From positions 1 to 9,231 of the forward strand of contig CALKPL010000007.1 in assembly GCA_937991645.1 (NCBI GenBank): 9,231 nucleotides of DNA, in the 5' to 3' direction. The translations under genes were made by a program, and so were the position numbers. This document shows, in pieces, positions 7,373 to 9,231 of the stretch (the first letter of the stretch is position 1; each line of letters opens with the position of its first letter). Source of the stretch: UMGS1783 sp900555065. GTDB lineage: Bacteria > Bacillota > Clostridia > Oscillospirales > UMGS1783. The notes under the pieces were generated by a model, which was not told the origin of the DNA, searched no databases, and saw nothing but the letters and a program-made list of their open reading frames with translations.

Positions 7373-7409
7373 GTTTCGGCCTCCTGACGTAATATTAGAG
7401 GAATCTTAA

Positions 7410-7445
7410 CAGGGAATAGTTCCTAAAATAATTATTTACGGATAT
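7410..7445. repeat. Degenerate 36-base direct repeat, copy B
   Basis: This begins CAGGGAATAGTTCCTA and matches 6519-6554 at 28 of 36 positions. It lies in the leader of the first lipoprotein gene (on its upstream side) and overlaps the 55-base repeat by four bases. Its imperfect palindrome AGGGAATAGTTCCT could act as an operator for that gene. Confidence 0.55.
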
Positions 7446-7496
7446 AATCGCTCAGGTAAGGACATGTGCATTTGCACATGTCCTTACCTGAGCAGG
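7442..7496. repeat. 55-base perfect direct repeat, internal copy, with a 21-base-arm palindrome
   Basis: These 55 bases are identical to 9177-9231, and the preceding bases differ (G at 7441, C at 9176). Inside is a perfect inverted repeat: the left arm 7450-7470 (beginning GCTCAGGTAAGG) pairs with the right arm 7473-7493 (ending CCTTACCTGAGC) across a TT spacer, giving 21 uninterrupted pairs. No T-tract follows on either strand, so it is not a classic terminator despite lying in the spacer downstream of the second lipoprotein gene. On the - strand it contains a 13-codon frame (7477-7436) that is identical for 12 codons to the start of the metalloprotease frame. Confidence 0.9.
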
Positions 7497-7517
7497 GTGG
7501 GAACATTCCCACCCTGC
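7492..7517. repeat. Second perfect palindrome, 12-base arms, abutting the 55-base repeat
   Basis: GCAGGGTGGGAA (7492-7503) and TTCCCACCCTGC (7506-7517) are exact complements around CA. The first two bases are shared with the last two of the preceding 21-base-arm palindrome, so the two hairpins are directly stacked. It lies 11 bases past the stop codon of the - strand lipoprotein gene at 7529, in the usual place for a terminator, but no U-tract follows. Confidence 0.8.
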
Positions 7518-7528
7518 ACTGAAAATTA

Positions 7529-8203
7529 TTAATCTGCCCAAGGAATGTCTTTCAGGTATGTGAGAGAAAAGTCTTTAAAAAGCTCATCTGGTTTCATTTT
7601 TGAGACGTCTTTTTCATTGTTTCTGTATCCTGCTCTGACAAAATATCCGTCAATGTCCATCAGGAAAGAAATCTGATGCGTATCTAAATCATCCTTTTCT
7701 ATAGTATTATATACTTTAACTCTGGCATTTTCTTTTTGATAGATTGATGTCGGTTTTTTCCCCATTTCTTTTTGTATATACTGTTCAACAGTAGGCCGAT
7801 CAATATGGAATGTGAATGTATACATTTCTTCCGAATTGCTCTTAAAAAACACACTGAGATCATTATCGGGAGGGATATAATATATACCACTTAGTTTTAG
7901 ATCTTCTGATACAGGAACAGACATAGCCTCAAACAATTCGAAAAGACATATAAAATCTTGTTTGGTTATGCCATTTCCTATTACTGCATACAATGTATAT
8001 GCAACATATTCCCCAAATTCATCCTCGGTCATATCATCTCCTGTGAGAATATCTTGTATGTTTTCAAGCGTTTCTTTATTTCTAATGATAATAGTAGGGG
8101 GCGGATCAGAATATGAGGTACTTGGTTCTTGCCCCGTATTTGTGTGATTGCAGCCGGTCAATAAGATGATTACAGTAAGAATAGGAATTAAAAACTTTTT
8201 CAT
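7529..8203 (-). CDS. Putative lipoprotein, second member of the paralogous pair (family unknown)
   Basis: A 224-residue protein with a lipoprotein signal peptide ending in the lipobox LLTGC (C18), then a short polar, Pro-rich linker (19-40). The remaining domain is clearly related to the protein at 6617-7372: LENIQDILTGDDMTEDEF, GITKQDFICLFELFEAM, VPVSEDLKLSGIYYI, YTFTF, and the end KDFSLTYLKDIPWAD. No named family is recognised. An ATG also exists at 8209, but AAGGAG (8212-8217) would be only 2 bases from it and lies 8 bases from the ATG at 8203. The latter also gives the same MKK start and the same lipobox position as the paralogue, so it is chosen. The gene follows the metalloprotease frame by 31 bases on the same strand and could be co-transcribed with it. 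Confidence 0.8.
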   Translation of the reverse strand: MKKFLIPILTVIILLTGCNHTNTGQEPSTSYSDPPPTIIIRNKETLENIQDILTGDDMTEDEFGEYVAYTLYAVIGNGITKQDFICLFELFEAMSVPVSEDLKLSGIYYIPPDNDLSVFFKSNSEEMYTFTFHIDRPTVEQYIQKEMGKKPTSIYQKENARVKVYNTIEKDDLDTHQISFLMDIDGYFVRAGYRNNEKDVSKMKPDELFKDFSLTYLKDIPWAD

Positions 8204-8234
8204 AAACATTACTCCTTAAAAATGATCAAAAATC

Positions 8235-9212
8235 TCAATGGTGATCCGCTAAATGCGTTCGAATCATTCCGTTAGAGGCTAGGCAATCAGAACAATATAT
8301 GTTGTTGACGCCTATTGTCTCAATGTCAAAATAGCTGCTCGTCATCAAACAAAACGGTGGTTCTCCTCGGTTGTTACAAACAAAACAGTTTTCATTGACG
8401 CATTTATCATTGTTCCCTTTGCCGTAACAATAATGATCCGGAGCACCAATAGCATGAGAGAGTTCGTGTAGATAGGTGCGTATGTAGTCGTAGTCTTCGG
8501 CCCAGTCCATGTACATCAGATGAATCAACCCGTCGCTGCGGCAAAAATTTTTCTGGCCGGGCGTAGCATGGCCGGTCCAGGATACGCGAGTGAGAGTAGG
8601 AGAACCGGTTCCAAACTGCGTGATGATGTCATCCATCCGTGCATCGGCAAATAAATGGTTTTCCGTATGCGTACAGGACCAGTTCAACTGACTTTCAGAA
8701 AAGGGTCTTGTCATACCCTGGAGTAATTTGCATTCATCACAGACAGAGTGATAGTTCTGTACCGTGCTGGTTATATGCAGGTTAAACAATTCATCAAGAA
8801 TAGAGTTGCAAACGTTCTGGTAAGAAGAAATGTTGGTCCCGCTGCCGAATCTGTCGATGTACCCTTCGTCGAAATAATGCTTGACAGAGACGTCAAAGCG
8901 GCGGGATACATGAAGAGAGAAGCTGCCGGAAGAGGAGAGCGTAGCGCCCTTCACCCGTAGTCGGTACTCCGTGCCGGCAGTCAGGGATTGGGAGAACAGG
9001 AAATTGTTGCCGTCACCGCTGTTGTCGTTGGAGGCGAGCAGGGTTGATTCTTGGTACAGTTGACCAAAGGTGTCGGCGGAACCAGAGGAATAAAACCTGT
9101 ATTCCCCAGAGTCTGAAGGCGTAAATTTGTACCAGCAGTGCTGCCCGGCAGACAGTCTTATGTTATAACATTGGTCATATAATCGCTCAGGTAAGGACAT
9201 GTGCATTTGCAC
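8235..9212 (-). CDS. PPC-like domain plus metzincin-like zinc metalloprotease, 5'-truncated at a palindromic repeat
   Basis: A 325-codon frame. Residues about 16-102 (YNIRLSAGQHCWYKFTP, GEYRFYSSGSADTFGQLY, AGTEYRLRVKG) resemble a beta-rich pre-peptidase (PPC-like) domain. The rest holds a zinc-protease active site HELSHAIGAPDH (249-260): H249, E250 and H253, with D259 in the third-ligand position of the HExxHxxGxxD metzincin variant (H260 is the alternative). A downstream FCLMTS (287-292) supplies a plausible Met-turn M290. Three CxxC pairs (158/161, 276/279, 307/310) and further cysteines suggest disulfides or structural metal. Such proteases are normally exported, yet no signal peptide is present. 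The first dozen codons come from the 55-base repeat, which also provides GTG 9212, ATG 9206 and ATG 9200, with a TAA just upstream (9221-9219). It is probably a truncated relic, but the body is uninterrupted. The exact peptidase family is not assigned. Confidence 0.68.
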   Translation of the reverse strand: MQMHMSLPERLYDQCYNIRLSAGQHCWYKFTPSDSGEYRFYSSGSADTFGQLYQESTLLASNDNSGDGNNFLFSQSLTAGTEYRLRVKGATLSSSGSFSLHVSRRFDVSVKHYFDEGYIDRFGSGTNISSYQNVCNSILDELFNLHITSTVQNYHSVCDECKLLQGMTRPFSESQLNWSCTHTENHLFADARMDDIITQFGTGSPTLTRVSWTGHATPGQKNFCRSDGLIHLMYMDWAEDYDYIRTYLHELSHAIGAPDHYCYGKGNNDKCVNENCFVCNNRGEPPFCLMTSSYFDIETIGVNNIYCSDCLASNGMIRTHLADHH

Positions 9213-9231
9213 ATGTCCTTACCTGAGCAGG
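9177..9231. repeat. 55-base perfect direct repeat, terminal copy
   Basis: Identical to 7442-7496 over all 55 bases up to the window edge, with the palindrome arms at 9185-9205 and 9208-9228. It forms the extreme 5' end of the metalloprotease frame. The homology begins at ATATAATCGC and the sequence before it (9176 and lower) is unrelated to the other copy. The true right boundary is hidden by the end of the window. Confidence 0.9.

Noticed and set aside
7442..7517. Classic intrinsic terminator pair
   Set aside because: The position after a stop codon fits, but no U-tract follows either palindrome on either strand, and the longer one also occurs at the 5' end of the protease frame.
6519..9231. 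Integron cassette array with attC sites between the lipoprotein genes
   Set aside because: The arrangement of same-strand genes with palindromes between them is suggestive, but the hairpins are perfect rather than bulged and lack the RYYYAAC/GTTRRRY ends. No integrase gene is visible.
7442..9231. CRISPR repeat
   Set aside because: There are only two copies, 1,735 bases apart with genes between them; regular short spacers are absent.

Overview
The window looks like a chromosomal contig from an anaerobic Clostridia-type Firmicute (order Eubacteriales), probably from a gut community. The evidence is the gene order IMPACT/YigZ protein, HD-domain dGTPase-like protein, DNA primase and primary sigma factor, which is a Clostridia version of the macromolecular-synthesis operon. 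Strong AGGAGG-type ribosome binding sites and two TTG starts agree with this. No species can be named from the sequence alone.

Layout. Positions 1 to about 530 hold no convincing gene. They contain a dense series of inverted repeats and read like the non-coding mobilisation region of an integrative conjugative element (Tn1549-like by my recollection, not proven). A good sigma-70-type promoter (523-551) follows. It leads into a co-oriented, GC-rich housekeeping block on the + strand: yigZ (622-1254), dgt-like (1323-2318), dnaG (2357-4129), rpoD/sigA (4116-5234, overlapping dnaG by 14 bases) and an AI-2E/PerM-family membrane protein (5317-6459). Together these cover priming of replication, nucleotide-pool control and housekeeping transcription.

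From about 6460 the character changes. The DNA becomes visibly AT-rich and all genes lie on the - strand: two paralogous lipoproteins that I cannot assign to a known family (6617-7372 and 7529-8203), and a metzincin-like zinc metalloprotease with an N-terminal PPC-like domain (8235-9212) that has lost its secretion signal. The spacers carry near-perfect palindromes. The most striking is a 55-base direct repeat (7442-7496 and 9177-9231), most of which is a palindrome with perfect 21-base arms. One copy lies in the spacer between the two lipoprotein genes. The other forms the 5' end of the metalloprotease frame and supplies its only visible start codons. A second perfect palindrome (7492-7517) abuts the first copy. 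A 36-base degenerate direct repeat (6519-6554, 7410-7445) flanks the first lipoprotein gene, so this accessory block seems built from repeated [palindromic spacer + lipoprotein gene] modules.

The window ends exactly at the end of the repeat match, and the match is exactly 55 bases. This could mean a multicopy repeat or an assembly-graph boundary, so the right end should be read with care.
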